DNA of 11,897 bases from Fidelibacterota bacterium (GCA_021735285.1 JAIPHI010000080.1:1-11897); one strand, 5' to 3'; positions 1 through 8,422 are shown, counted from the first letter of the stretch. Made by a program: numbers and translations. Notes: generated by a model not told the origin, from the sequence alone.

Positions 1-204
1 GATATTATTTAAGGATATCTTAAACTTGTTGGCTATTTTTTGATGAAATGTTTCAAGCATATCGCTTTTATCTTGAGTAGGAGGTATTCCATTTTCTCGA
101 CTTCCAAAACCATGTAGCAATTTTGGATACTGAGCTAATAATTTTGATTGGTAATAATTATTTTTTATTATATTTGCAATTTCATCGGATTGGATGTATT
201 TCAC
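1..204 (-). CDS. YfiH/PgeF-like laccase-domain protein (N-terminal part, runs off left edge)
   Basis: An open frame of 68 codons runs without a stop from a GTG at 204 to the window edge. Residues 27-36 read PKLLHGFGSR, which resembles the 'HGFxTR' start of the YfiH/YlmD/PgeF laccase-domain family. It is followed by a polar loop and a helix (about 48-66) where the family has its 'ENR..la..lgi' segment. The metal-binding Cys/His residues of the family lie further downstream and are outside the window. Family members are known as multicopper-type polyphenol oxidases, purine nucleoside phosphorylases or peptidoglycan-editing factors, so the activity cannot be fixed from this piece. An in-frame TAG lies shortly upstream, which makes the GTG the first usual start. 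It overlaps the preceding gene by 23 nt, which suggests translational coupling; the Shine-Dalgarno signal is weak. The family call rests on a short motif and is moderate; the reading frame itself is well supported. Confidence 0.55.
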   Translation of the reverse strand, partial: MKYIQSDEIANIIKNNYYQSKLLAQYPKLLHGFGSRENGIPPTQDKSDMLETFHQKIANKFKISLNNI

Positions 205-2368
205 CTTTGATAATCTCAGCTACTGGCTCTATTCTATTATTGCGGAAACTTAGAATATAGGCACAACAATTTACTCCTGGTCGTTGACCATTAAAAGATA
301 TATTGCGTGCTATCCCTTGGTAAACTGGCATTTCATAAAAATATTTTTGTAAAGTGTTTCTATTTGTATTGCCCTTCATTATCCCTTTAAGAATTGGCTG
401 AATAGAATCGTATCCGTAGAGATCGAATCGCCTTGGTATGTTACCCATCGTGGCGTTATATTTTCTACGAAAAGATTGATATTCGCGCGAACTATTATTT
501 ATATAATAATCAGTAATAATAATCATACTATCCAACAGACTTCTGTTTTGTCTGAGTTTTTCAATATTGTTCCAATCGGCATTTCCCAATACCCGGGCAT
601 AGATATTGTAATAATCCAATTGAGATATGATCATCTCCAGATTATTTGATTTAACAGGCGCAAATACCGCATCAATAGTATTAATTTTATCATCAAATTC
701 TGTGGGATCAGGAATTTCAAATTCAGTTGAATCCATGAGACCGGTGACTGTCAGCACATTTTTGGTATTTAGTAAATACATCTTGTCATTATGATATACT
801 TCATAATGCTCAGAATCAGCAGGGAATATCTGGAAACCAGCATGGGTTAACCAGCTGCTATCTTTTGACATTACTATATGAAGACTATCCCGCAATACCT
901 CTACTTTTTGATTCAGATTCTTTTCTGCAATCTCCACTCCGATTTTTCTTATATCATTGAAATGGTATTCTAAATTATCAGGCGTTCCGGAATACCATTT
1001 TTGAGTCAATAATTTTATTCCGCCTTTATCAACTGTTTTACTGAAAGCATCTGTCATCTCCGTACCAAAGTCACCCCCTGGTGAAAGAGTAAATAAAGTT
1101 TTAGTCTGAGTCTCTTCAATACAATATTTACCAAGAAAACGACCAAGATTATCAAAATCGACGTTAGCCTGAAAACCACATCCTCCCAGTTCTGTGATTC
1201 TACTATTCGTCGCCGTCGGTGTAATAAAAGGTAGCCGGGCTTGATTTGCTACTCCGCCTACACCGATCGTATTTTCACTGCTTAAAGGGCCGAAAATAGC
1301 TTTAACTTTTGGATTTTCCACCAATATTTGAGCCTGTTTAACGGATCTAATAAAATCCCCCTGGTTGTCCATGATTATTGCAGCAATATTAAAATTTTCG
1401 TGAGATTTCATTTCATCGATGGCAAATTTCACACCATTTAAAATCGGTTCCGCCACTTCAGATCGGGGGCCTGATAATGGCAAAATAACCCCAATATAGA
1501 TTTTTTCTTTATGGACTTCTTCAAGGTATTTACGAGTCTGCTTATATTGTTGGGCTAGAAATTTATTGTTTTTTCTATATTGGTAAGCTGCTAGAAGATA
1601 TTTATTGGCATTCCATGATTGATTGCGCTCGTGATATTTTTCAGCCAGTTTCAGCATTATATAAGGTTTATAAAAATCATCGTCTATCGTCTCTTTTAAC
1701 TTTTCTAGCTGATTGATTGTAATAAAAATGTCCACGAGAGTATTCATTTCTTCGATACATTTCTGAGCTAATTGAGGATCATCGAACTGTTTCACGACTT
1801 GTAAATAATAGAGAAGGGATTGAGAGTAATCTTTCTGATTAAATAGAGCCCGAGCAATACTATACCGGATATCATCTAAATAGCTGGAATTAGTGAATTT
1901 CGTCTCAAATTCATAACCCAGAGAGAGGGCTCGACTAATTTTTCCTAATCTTAAGTTAGTTTTTACCAGCATCATATGGCTGGCAATTTTATACTTATTT
2001 TCCTTGATTGGAACTGCGTTGATGGTCTGGAAGTTTGTTAGAGCCTTGAAAAATTTATGCTCTCTATAATTTTGTACTCCTTCCATAAAGTTCAGATATA
2101 AGCTGTCTGTCTTCTGTTTGAGGACAGATGTTTTTAGAGAATCGTAAAAGGCCTTTAGCGAATCCAATTCTTTTTGATTTAGCAGAAGGGTTGAATCCAC
2201 AGTCTGAAATAAGGAGTCCCGGCGGCTAATATCAGGTATGGTATCCTGAATGGAAAGTGAATCAAATTCGGCCAGCTTCTTTTCAAAATCCTGGCTAACT
2301 AGAGTGCTTGATAGGATAAATATAATTATAAATAAATACTTGATAAAATGTTTTCTGGCTGGTTCCAT
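182..2368 (-). CDS. Exported TPR-repeat protein with a type 1 periplasmic-binding (LivJ/LpoA-like) domain
   Basis: The 728-residue product begins with a positively charged stretch and a hydrophobic core (about residues 9-25, YLFIIIFILSS), a probable signal peptide; there is no clear lipobox Cys. Residues about 90-285 are helical with TPR-like periodicity (for example FFKALTNFQTI and YSQSLLYYLQVV). From about 288 the sequence becomes a periplasmic binding fold of the branched-chain amino acid receptor type: IGVILPLSGP at 292-301, then NGVKFAIDEM, IFGPLSSENT and PFITPTATNS. The same domain order, TPR then PBP fold, is known from LpoA, the outer-membrane activator of penicillin-binding protein 1A, but similarity to LpoA itself cannot be shown here. 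No ABC permease or ATPase gene is adjacent, which argues against a simple uptake receptor. The ATG is supported by GGAG at 2374-2377 with a 5-nt spacer. It lies 33 nt after guaA and overlaps the next gene. The fold is confident; the role (envelope or peptidoglycan-related versus ligand sensing) is inference. Confidence 0.8.
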   Translation of the reverse strand: MEPARKHFIKYLFIIIFILSSTLVSQDFEKKLAEFDSLSIQDTIPDISRRDSLFQTVDSTLLLNQKELDSLKAFYDSLKTSVLKQKTDSLYLNFMEGVQNYREHKFFKALTNFQTINAVPIKENKYKIASHMMLVKTNLRLGKISRALSLGYEFETKFTNSSYLDDIRYSIARALFNQKDYSQSLLYYLQVVKQFDDPQLAQKCIEEMNTLVDIFITINQLEKLKETIDDDFYKPYIMLKLAEKYHERNQSWNANKYLLAAYQYRKNNKFLAQQYKQTRKYLEEVHKEKIYIGVILPLSGPRSEVAEPILNGVKFAIDEMKSHENFNIAAIIMDNQGDFIRSVKQAQILVENPKVKAIFGPLSSENTIGVGGVANQARLPFITPTATNSRITELGGCGFQANVDFDNLGRFLGKYCIEETQTKTLFTLSPGGDFGTEMTDAFSKTVDKGGIKLLTQKWYSGTPDNLEYHFNDIRKIGVEIAEKNLNQKVEVLRDSLHIVMSKDSSWLTHAGFQIFPADSEHYEVYHNDKMYLLNTKNVLTVTGLMDSTEFEIPDPTEFDDKINTIDAVFAPVKSNNLEMIISQLDYYNIYARVLGNADWNNIEKLRQNRSLLDSMIIITDYYINNSSREYQSFRRKYNATMGNIPRRFDLYGYDSIQPILKGIMKGNTNRNTLQKYFYEMPVYQGIARNISFNGQRPGVNCCAYILSFRNNRIEPVAEIIKGEIHPIR

Positions 2369-2401
2369 TTGAGCTCCACGTCTAGTTGGATATTGATAGT
2401 C

Positions 2402-3943
2402 TTATTCCCATTCAATAGTTCCGGGGGGTTTAGAAGTTATGTCGTAAACAACTCTATTGATACCCTGGATTTCATTGACAATTCTATTTGATACTCTGGC
2501 CAGCAGCTCAGCCGGTAGCTTTGACCAATCGGCAGTCATACCATCACTACTGTTGACAGCGCGCAGAGCTACTACGTTTTCGTAAGTTCTTTGGTCGCCC
2601 ATGACCCCCACAGTCTTGACGGGAATTAGCACTACAAAAGCCTGCCAAACTCTGTCATATTCTCCGGATTTCCTTAATTCTTTGATAAATATATTATCAG
2701 CTTTCTTTAATAAATCTAATTTCTCTTGTGTAATTTCACCCGGAATTCTTACTCCCAGACCAGGTCCGGGAAAAGGATGTCGGCCAAGAATAAATTGATT
2801 TATTCCCAATTCTCTGCCAATAGCCCGGACTTCATCCTTAAATAAACTATTAAAGGGTTCGATCAATTTCAATTTCATACGTTCTGGTAAGCCCCCCACG
2901 TTGTGATGACTCTTAATCACTTCTGATTTACCTTTTACCGAGCGACTCTCAATTACATCCGGATAAAGTGTGCCTTGAGCCAGAAAATCAAAATCCTGAT
3001 GCCTTTCTGTAATCTTTTCGAAAACTTCGATAAATACATTCCCAATAATTTTCCGTTTTTCTTCAGGATCAGTAACACCTTCCAATGCTCGCAGGAATCT
3101 GACTGAATAATCATGCATCTCTACGGGAATATTAAGTTTATCCTGCAGTTGTTTGACGACTTTATCATCTTCATTCAGCCGTAAAAGGCCATTATTAATA
3201 AAAACGGCAGTACAATTTTTTCCCAGAGCTCGGTCAAGAAGGACAGCCATTACAGAGGAATCAACCCCTCCGCTTAAGGCCATTAATACTTTTTTATCCC
3301 CAACAGCTTTTCTAATTTCACTAATTTTATTATCGATGAAATGTTGAGGCGTCCAATTTTTACTTAATCCGGCAATGATGGTTAAAAAATTATCCAGAAT
3401 TGTCATGCCGTCGATTGTATGCTCTACCTCGGGATGGAATTGAATTCCGTAGATTTTTTTATCATCATTTACCAATGCTGCAGGAGCACGGTTCTCCGAT
3501 TCTGATATGATTTCAAAACCCTTTGGTAATTGGTCTATATGGTCGCCATGACTCATCCAGACCTGAGTTCCGGATTTTACTCCGGTAAATAATTTATGAT
3601 TTTTATTAAATTGGAGTTTACTTTTACCATATTCTCTTTTTTTACCGGAGTGAATTTTACCATCAAAGTGACGGGCAATTAGTTGGAGCCCGTAACATAT
3701 TCCCAGAATTGGTATATCGAGATCAAGAATGTTTTTATCAATGTCAGGGGCTTTGTTTTCTATTACACTGGCCGGCCCACCAGAAAGGACCAGAGCGGAA
3801 ACTGATTTTTGTTTGATTTCTTTAGCCGTGATATCAGGAAGAACGATTTCTGAATAAACCGAGAGTTCGCGGATTCTGCGAGCAATTAACTGGGTGTATT
3901 GTGAACCAAAATCTATTATCCACACTTTGTCAATTTTATTCAT
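2402..3943 (-). CDS. guaA: GMP synthase (glutamine-hydrolysing)
   Basis: This enzyme converts XMP to GMP using ATP and the amide nitrogen of glutamine, the last step of guanine nucleotide synthesis in the cytosol. At 513 residues it has the normal length of the two-domain bacterial form. The N-terminal class I glutamine amidotransferase shows the catalytic Cys83 in GICYGLQ, and His170 and Glu172 in QFHPEVEHT. The ATP-pyrophosphatase domain has the P-loop SGGVDSS at 224-230. The C-terminal dimerisation domain ends in the typical DITSKPPGTIEWE. The start ATG overlaps the surE stop as ATGA (4 nt), so translation is probably coupled; GGAG lies about 11 nt upstream inside surE. All key residues are present and the gene appears intact. 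Identity is essentially certain. Confidence 0.98.
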   Translation of the reverse strand: MNKIDKVWIIDFGSQYTQLIARRIRELSVYSEIVLPDITAKEIKQKSVSALVLSGGPASVIENKAPDIDKNILDLDIPILGICYGLQLIARHFDGKIHSGKKREYGKSKLQFNKNHKLFTGVKSGTQVWMSHGDHIDQLPKGFEIISESENRAPAALVNDDKKIYGIQFHPEVEHTIDGMTILDNFLTIIAGLSKNWTPQHFIDNKISEIRKAVGDKKVLMALSGGVDSSVMAVLLDRALGKNCTAVFINNGLLRLNEDDKVVKQLQDKLNIPVEMHDYSVRFLRALEGVTDPEEKRKIIGNVFIEVFEKITERHQDFDFLAQGTLYPDVIESRSVKGKSEVIKSHHNVGGLPERMKLKLIEPFNSLFKDEVRAIGRELGINQFILGRHPFPGPGLGVRIPGEITQEKLDLLKKADNIFIKELRKSGEYDRVWQAFVVLIPVKTVGVMGDQRTYENVVALRAVNSSDGMTADWSKLPAELLARVSNRIVNEIQGINRVVYDITSKPPGTIEWE

Positions 3944-4725
3944 AAAAGCGAAATCTCCGGGATTTTCTTTTTCAAGGACTCCATATATTTATAATTTGTC
4001 AGATCAAATTGAATGGGGGTGATAGAGATATGACGTTCCTTAACTGCTCTATCATCGATTTCAATATCTTCCTTGATTGGTGATTTAGAACCCCCCAACC
4101 AATAATAAGCACGATTTTTCAAGTCTATGCGTTTTTCAAATTCTTCAGCAAAAGGTGACATGCCCTGACGTGTAATTGTCACTCCTTTGATATCTTGATA
4201 CTCTTTAACATTGGGTACATTGATATTTAAGAGTGTCTTTTGCGGCAGAGCAAGATTGGGAAGTGTCTCTACCATTTTAACTGCAAACTTAGCTGCCGGT
4301 GCAAAGTTGGGATTTGTATAAGTAGTAAGAGAAATTGCAAATGATGGAAAACCTAAAATAGTGCCTTCTGTAGCGGCCGAGACTGTACCTGAATAAATCA
4401 CATTAATTCCTGTATTAGAGCCAAGGTTAATACCTGATACTATCATATCCGGCTCAGTATCTAATAATTCATTGATGGCTATTTTAATGCAGTCAGCAGG
4501 GGTTCCTGATACAGAATAGCCACACCAGCGATCCTCTTTTTTAAACTCTGCAACGCGTAATGGATCGGAGAGGGTAATAGCGTGTCCGACAGCGCTTCTT
4601 TCTATTGAGGGGGCAACTACCGAGACGTTAGCAATTTTTTGAAGTTCCATAATAAGAGCATCAATACCCGGGGCATTGATGCCATCATCATTAGAAACTA
4701 ATATATGAGGTTTATTTTGATCCAT
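3940..4725 (-). CDS. surE: 5'/3'-nucleotidase SurE
   Basis: SurE is a divalent-metal-dependent phosphatase that dephosphorylates nucleoside monophosphates (and in some species short polyphosphate) in the cytosol. The 261-residue product carries the family signature near the N terminus, VSNDDGINAPG, with the metal-binding pair Asp13 and Asp14. Ser44 in PSIERSAVGH and Asn100 in VSGINLGSNTG complete the expected metal site. The YSGTVSAATEG motif follows at 111-121. Length is within the family's usual 245-265 range. The start overlaps the end of accD by 14 nt and the stop overlaps guaA by 4 nt, so it sits inside a tightly packed transcription unit. Its Shine-Dalgarno signal is weak (GGA about 8 nt upstream), which fits coupling to accD. 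A possible functional link is that SurE and GuaA act on the same nucleotide pool; this is inference. Confidence 0.97.
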   Translation of the reverse strand: MDQNKPHILVSNDDGINAPGIDALIMELQKIANVSVVAPSIERSAVGHAITLSDPLRVAEFKKEDRWCGYSVSGTPADCIKIAINELLDTEPDMIVSGINLGSNTGINVIYSGTVSAATEGTILGFPSFAISLTTYTNPNFAPAAKFAVKMVETLPNLALPQKTLLNINVPNVKEYQDIKGVTITRQGMSPFAEEFEKRIDLKNRAYYWLGGSKSPIKEDIEIDDRAVKERHISITPIQFDLTNYKYMESLKKKIPEISLL

Positions 4726-5557
4726 AGAAAAAATCCAAAATGTCGATTAATGTTTGCTTCATTTCTTCTCTACCAACTATCATGTCAGCAAACCCTTTTT
4801 CTTTGATAAAATTGGAACGCTGAAATCCTTCCGGAAGATCTTTATTAATTGTTTGTTTGATAACACGAGGCCCGGCAAAACCAATTAAAGCACCAGGTTC
4901 AGCAATATTGATATCTCCCAGCATTGCATAGCTGGCGGTTGTGCCCCCTGTAGTAGGGTCAGCCATAATGGAGATATACAAGCCTCCTGTCTTGTCAAAT
5001 TGGGCCAGTTTTGCGCTTGTTTTAGCCATCTGCATTAAGGATAAAATACCTTCCATCATACGGGCTCCACCTGAGGATGAAACTATGATCAAAGGTAAGT
5101 TCTCTTTACGAGCCCTGTCAATTGCTCTGGCGATTTTTTCACCTAATGCTGAGCCCATACTACCTCCGATAAAGCGGAAATCCATTACGCAGAGCACAAT
5201 ATCATAACCATCCATTTCACCAACAACAGTTTTAACAGCACTCTTTTGATTGGTTTTTTTCTGATATTTTTTCAGCTGGTCTTTGTATTTTTTTTGAGCC
5301 TGAAATTTTAGAGGATCAGCAGATTTAATATTTTGATTAAACTCAGTATAATTATCGAGTAAGATATCAATGTAATCATCAGCGGGGATTCGAAAGTGAT
5401 AGCGGCAGTTTGGGCACACCCCTTTATTCTTCTTGAGTTCTTTTTTATACAGTATTTCCGAGCATTTTCTACATTTTATCCAGAGCCCTTCCGGCACATC
5501 TTTTTTCTTTTGTTGACTAGAAACCTTTTTCTTTTTCCTTCTAAACCAAGCAGACAT
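4712..5557 (-). CDS. accD: Acetyl-CoA carboxylase carboxyltransferase subunit beta
   Basis: AccD is the beta half of the carboxyltransferase that moves CO2 from carboxybiotin to acetyl-CoA, giving malonyl-CoA, the first committed step of fatty acid synthesis. The 281-residue product has the zinc ribbon expected at the N terminus: Cys29 and Cys32 (CRKC) with Cys48 and Cys51 (CPNC). The crotonase-like carboxyltransferase core follows, with FIGGSMGSALGEK at 129-141, SSGGARMMEG at 161-170 and MADPTTGGTTASY at 198-210. The first 20 residues are very rich in Lys and Arg. No accA, accB or accC gene is in the window, so the subunits are scattered in this genome. It follows tsaB by 21 nt and overlaps surE by 14 nt. 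The start has only a weak ribosome site (GGA, 7 nt upstream). Confidence 0.97.
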   Translation of the reverse strand: MSAWFRRKKKKVSSQQKKKDVPEGLWIKCRKCSEILYKKELKKNKGVCPNCRYHFRIPADDYIDILLDNYTEFNQNIKSADPLKFQAQKKYKDQLKKYQKKTNQKSAVKTVVGEMDGYDIVLCVMDFRFIGGSMGSALGEKIARAIDRARKENLPLIIVSSSGGARMMEGILSLMQMAKTSAKLAQFDKTGGLYISIMADPTTGGTTASYAMLGDINIAEPGALIGFAGPRVIKQTINKDLPEGFQRSNFIKEKGFADMIVGREEMKQTLIDILDFFYGSK

Positions 5558-5578
5558 ATTTATTCCATTTGTTTTTGG

Positions 5579-6253
5579 TTATTTTTTTTCTTGAGTTCCT
5601 GGTTTCCATTTTTTGGCTTCAAAATTTGTCAAATATTGGGGCTCGAGTTCCGGACTATCTTGCTTTATTAGTTGGTCATAATTTTTATATCCAATTTGAC
5701 AGGCATAACGAGCGTCCGGCATTACTGTTTGAAAAGTACCATTTTGATCGAACTTTTTAAATTTATAGTCACCATAATAATTTTTTATATCAGGATGAGA
5801 TTGTAAAACCTCTTCTACAGTAGCATAATCTACATCAGGAGAAAGCTCGGTAGGTTCACTTTGTGATCTAATAGAGAAGTAAATATGATTTCTATGGGAT
5901 CTGATAAAAAGCAAATTAGTACCATCATCACCCATACACATTGCATGCAATATGGTAAATGTGGGGATGGGTAAGAGGGGAAGATTGTGAGGAAAAGCAA
6001 TTCCTTTTGCAGTACTTAATCCAATCCGCAAGCCAGTAAAAGAACCGGGACCAATATTAATAGCTATGGCAGAGAGTTGCTCAAATTTTAAATTGGCTTT
6101 ATCCATAATAGTACTGATAAAAGTGGACAGCTTCTGATTGTGGGCAGCTTTTCCTATCTCTGATTTATATTTTATAAGGGTCTCATCTTGAGTAAGCGCC
6201 ACGCTACATTTTTTTGAGGCTGTATCAATTCCCAATATATATTTTTTACTCAT
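5579..6253 (-). CDS. tsaB: tRNA threonylcarbamoyladenosine biosynthesis protein TsaB
   Basis: TsaB is the inactive ASKHA-fold partner that dimerises with TsaD and, with TsaE, supports transfer of the threonylcarbamoyl group to A37 of ANN-decoding tRNAs. The N terminus KYILGIDTASKKCSVAL is the ASKHA phosphate-1 region, and the signature INIGPGSFTGLRIG covers about residues 66-78. The 224-residue length is normal for TsaB and shorter than TsaD. The metal-binding His pair expected in TsaD is not seen, which supports TsaB rather than TsaD. tsaE lies upstream in the same direction across a 123-nt gap, and tsaD is not in the window. The start ATG has no strong Shine-Dalgarno sequence. Confidence 0.95.
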   Translation of the reverse strand: MSKKYILGIDTASKKCSVALTQDETLIKYKSEIGKAAHNQKLSTFISTIMDKANLKFEQLSAIAINIGPGSFTGLRIGLSTAKGIAFPHNLPLLPIPTFTILHAMCMGDDGTNLLFIRSHRNHIYFSIRSQSEPTELSPDVDYATVEEVLQSHPDIKNYYGDYKFKKFDQNGTFQTVMPDARYACQIGYKNYDQLIKQDSPELEPQYLTNFEAKKWKPGTQEKK

Positions 6254-6376
6254 ATTAAATTTTCTTACAATACATTCAATGAAAAACTATGAATAGCATT
6301 TATGGTTTGAGAATTTAACTCAAATTTTTCATCATATCAATCATAATATGGGTCAGAATTGTCTATAAAGGAAATC
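6254..6376. other. tsaE-tsaB intergenic gap (123 nt)
   Basis: This is the only sizeable gap in the left gene block and could carry a promoter for tsaB and the genes after it. I see AT-rich sequence and one small inverted repeat, TTTGAG and CTCAAA around a 7-nt loop near 6307-6325, but no convincing -35/-10 pair. On the plus strand the inverted repeat is followed by TTTTT, yet no plus-strand gene ends there. Its function is unknown. Confidence 0.3.
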
Positions 6377-6856
6377 TCACCTGGCTCTTTCCTTGAGCTC
6401 ATTTAAATCTTTCTGTTCTATATTGGATTGGTCAGGAATCGACAAAGTAAAGGCCCGCCAGTTTTTTCTCTTAAAATCTTGTTTGATCTCAATTTTAATT
6501 GTGGAAGGAGGAAGAATTTCTTCAATCATCTCTGCCCATTCTATGAGTGTGATGCCTTGACTGTAAAGATATTCTTCAATACCAATATCAATCCATCCCC
6601 GAATATTATGTTCCCGATAGCAGTCGATATGATAGACAGGAAATTTTCCATTATATTCATTAATCAATGTGAATGTCGGGCTGCCAACATCTTCCTCGAC
6701 TCCCAATTGTTCACAAATACCTGTTATCAAAGTTGTTTTACCGGCGGCCAAATCTCCAATAAAGGCTATTATATCGCCCGGAGCCAGAAGCTTTGCTAAT
6801 TTATTGCCTAATTTGGTAGTTTCCCTTTCTGAGTTAGTAATGATTTGCTTCTTCAA
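6377..6856 (-). CDS. tsaE: tRNA t6A37 biosynthesis ATPase TsaE
   Basis: TsaE is the small P-loop ATPase that drives turnover of the TsaB-TsaD complex in t6A37 tRNA modification. The 159-residue product has Walker A GDLAAGKTT at 34-42, the family motif GSPTFTLINEY at 58-68, the HIDCYR segment at 76-81 and IEWAE at 105-109. All are in the expected order and spacing. In Walker A the common Gly of 'GDLGAGKT' is Ala37, a mild variation. The start is a TTG at 6856-6854: an in-frame TAA lies three codons upstream and no ATG occurs before the P-loop. This start gives the usual N-terminal length. AAAAGG 10 nt upstream lies within the last codons of porX, whose stop is only 6 nt away, so the two genes are probably translated together. 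Confidence 0.95.
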   Translation of the reverse strand: MKKQIITNSERETTKLGNKLAKLLAPGDIIAFIGDLAAGKTTLITGICEQLGVEEDVGSPTFTLINEYNGKFPVYHIDCYREHNIRGWIDIGIEEYLYSQGITLIEWAEMIEEILPPSTIKIEIKQDFKRKNWRAFTLSIPDQSNIEQKDLNELKERAR

Positions 6857-6862
6857 ATTAGG

Positions 6863-8422
6863 TTAACCTTTTGGTGTGAGTTCAATAACTGGTAATATCA
6901 TCTCCTCTAAAGAGATACCCCCATGCTGAAATGTATTATGATATTGATTTTTATATTTATTATATTCTGTAGGATAAACAAAATAAAAGTCTTCTTTGGA
7001 AATGAGATAATTGGTGTTCACATCAAAGCTGGGTAATTTATATTTTTCCGGATCTTTAATCACCAAAGCCTGTTTGGGGGAGGCATTAAGATTAGTTCCA
7101 TATTTAAAGCGAACATTTGGAGAAGTATCTCTATCGCCTTTAATCTTGACATCATTCATGACCCGGATGCTACCATGGTCAGTCGTTAAAACGACTTTGA
7201 AATCATATTTACTTATTTTTTTCAAGAGGGAAAATATCCATGATCTTTTAAACCAGGTTCGGACTACAGAACGGTAGCTGGCTTCATCCGGGACAACCTC
7301 TTTTAAAAATTCAGAATCAGAACGCCGGTGAGCTAAAATATCGACAAAATTGATTACTAAAGTGATTAAATTTTGGTTTAGATATGTTTTAATCTGCTTG
7401 TTAGTTCTCCAACCTTTATCTGAATTAATCACTTTGATGTATTTGTGACTTGTAACGGATAGGAGACCGGCTTTCTTTAGTTGGTCTTTAAGTAAATCCG
7501 GTTCATAGTAGTTCATAGTTTTGTCGTCGTCATTCCAAATATCAGAATAATTTTGATGAATTTCTGAGGGATATTTACCACTAAAAATGGCGTTTCTAGA
7601 AAAAGGTGTTGCAGAAGGTAAAATTGAAAAATAGTAGTCTATATCAATATCAAAATAGTCATATAAAAGAGGAGCGAAAGTTAGCCATTGATCAAGCCGC
7701 ATACAATCGATAACAATAAAAAGCACTTTCTGTGCATTTTTAAGTTGATTGATAACATAGTCTTCCATTATATCATTGGATAATGTGGGGCGAAAATGTT
7801 TATCTTCATCTAGCCATTTTTGATATTTGTTCTCGATAAATTTTCCGAACTCTACATTGCAATTTTTTTTCTGTTCTTGGAGCATATCATTCATACCGAG
7901 GTCCGGATGATCATCAAATTCTACTTCATACTCAGCCAGTTTTTGATTAATATCGATCCAGTCTTCATAATTAAGATCTTCATAAAGACGACTTGATATT
8001 TCTCTGAATTCCTTCATATAGCTTCGAGAAATATGTTCTGAGGATATTTTTTCTCTTTCCAGAATTTGTTTACAAGCCATTAAGATTTGGCTGGGATTAA
8101 CCGGCTTGGTTAAATAATCACTGATTTTACGGCCAATAGCTTTTTCCATTAGACTCTCTTCTTCATTCTTGGTAATCATCACGATTGGGAGGGCTGAATT
8201 TTCTTGTTTTATTTTTTCTATTGTTTCTAAGCCGCTCATGCCAGGCATCATTTCATCCACAAGGGCGAGATCAAAATTTCCATTTTCAATCTTATTTACA
8301 GCGTCTTTTCCATTAGTTGCGGTTTCTACATCAAAGCCTTTGCTTTTTAGAAATAGAACATGCGATTTCAATAGTTCTATTTCATCGTCAACCCATAATA
8401 TTTTATTTTTTTTCAAACTCAT
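6863..8422 (-). CDS. porX: PorX-type response regulator: receiver domain fused to a PglZ (alkaline phosphatase superfamily) domain
   Basis: The product has 519 residues. Residues 5-122 form a CheY-like receiver with the acidic pair Asp12 and Asp13, phosphoacceptor Asp56 (LVDEMMPG), Thr84 and Lys106 (TKP). A helical linker (about 125-225) leads to a PglZ domain of the alkaline phosphatase superfamily. Probable metal ligands are Asp239 (VIDCMRLDQW), Thr272 (SATPFSR), Asp361 and His365 (NFVDILAHR), Asp415 and His416 (TTDHGS) and His500 (QHGG). In Porphyromonas and flavobacteria PorX works with the sensor PorY and sigma factor SigP to control type 9 secretion genes, and its PglZ domain is a zinc phosphodiesterase acting on oligonucleotides. 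Here no sensor kinase or por gene is nearby, so the output is unknown. All active-site positions appear kept, suggesting an active enzyme. The ATG has a good GGAG at 8429-8432, 6 nt away. It is the first gene of the left block and tsaE follows after 6 nt. Confidence 0.9.
   Translation of the reverse strand: MSLKKNKILWVDDEIELLKSHVLFLKSKGFDVETATNGKDAVNKIENGNFDLALVDEMMPGMSGLETIEKIKQENSALPIVMITKNEEESLMEKAIGRKISDYLTKPVNPSQILMACKQILEREKISSEHISRSYMKEFREISSRLYEDLNYEDWIDINQKLAEYEVEFDDHPDLGMNDMLQEQKKNCNVEFGKFIENKYQKWLDEDKHFRPTLSNDIMEDYVINQLKNAQKVLFIVIDCMRLDQWLTFAPLLYDYFDIDIDYYFSILPSATPFSRNAIFSGKYPSEIHQNYSDIWNDDDKTMNYYEPDLLKDQLKKAGLLSVTSHKYIKVINSDKGWRTNKQIKTYLNQNLITLVINFVDILAHRRSDSEFLKEVVPDEASYRSVVRTWFKRSWIFSLLKKISKYDFKVVLTTDHGSIRVMNDVKIKGDRDTSPNVRFKYGTNLNASPKQALVIKDPEKYKLPSFDVNTNYLISKEDFYFVYPTEYNKYKNQYHNTFQHGGISLEEMILPVIELTPKG
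6867..6872 (-). promoter_or_regulatory. Ribosome binding site for the TTG start of tsaE
   Basis: AAAAGG on the minus strand, 10 nt before the TTG. It sits in the final Lys-Gly codons and the edge of the stop of porX. It is the only purine-rich candidate near this start, and it supports coupled translation from porX. Confidence 0.45.

Noticed and set aside
6307..6330. Small hairpin with a T-run between tsaE and tsaB, possible terminator
   Set aside because: The T-run follows only on the plus strand, where no gene ends. In the direction of tsaE and tsaB there is no U-tract, and the stem is only 6 AT-rich base pairs.
6428..6799. 123-codon plus-strand open frame opposite tsaE
   Set aside because: It lies wholly within tsaE, whose motifs are clear; its own translation shows none.
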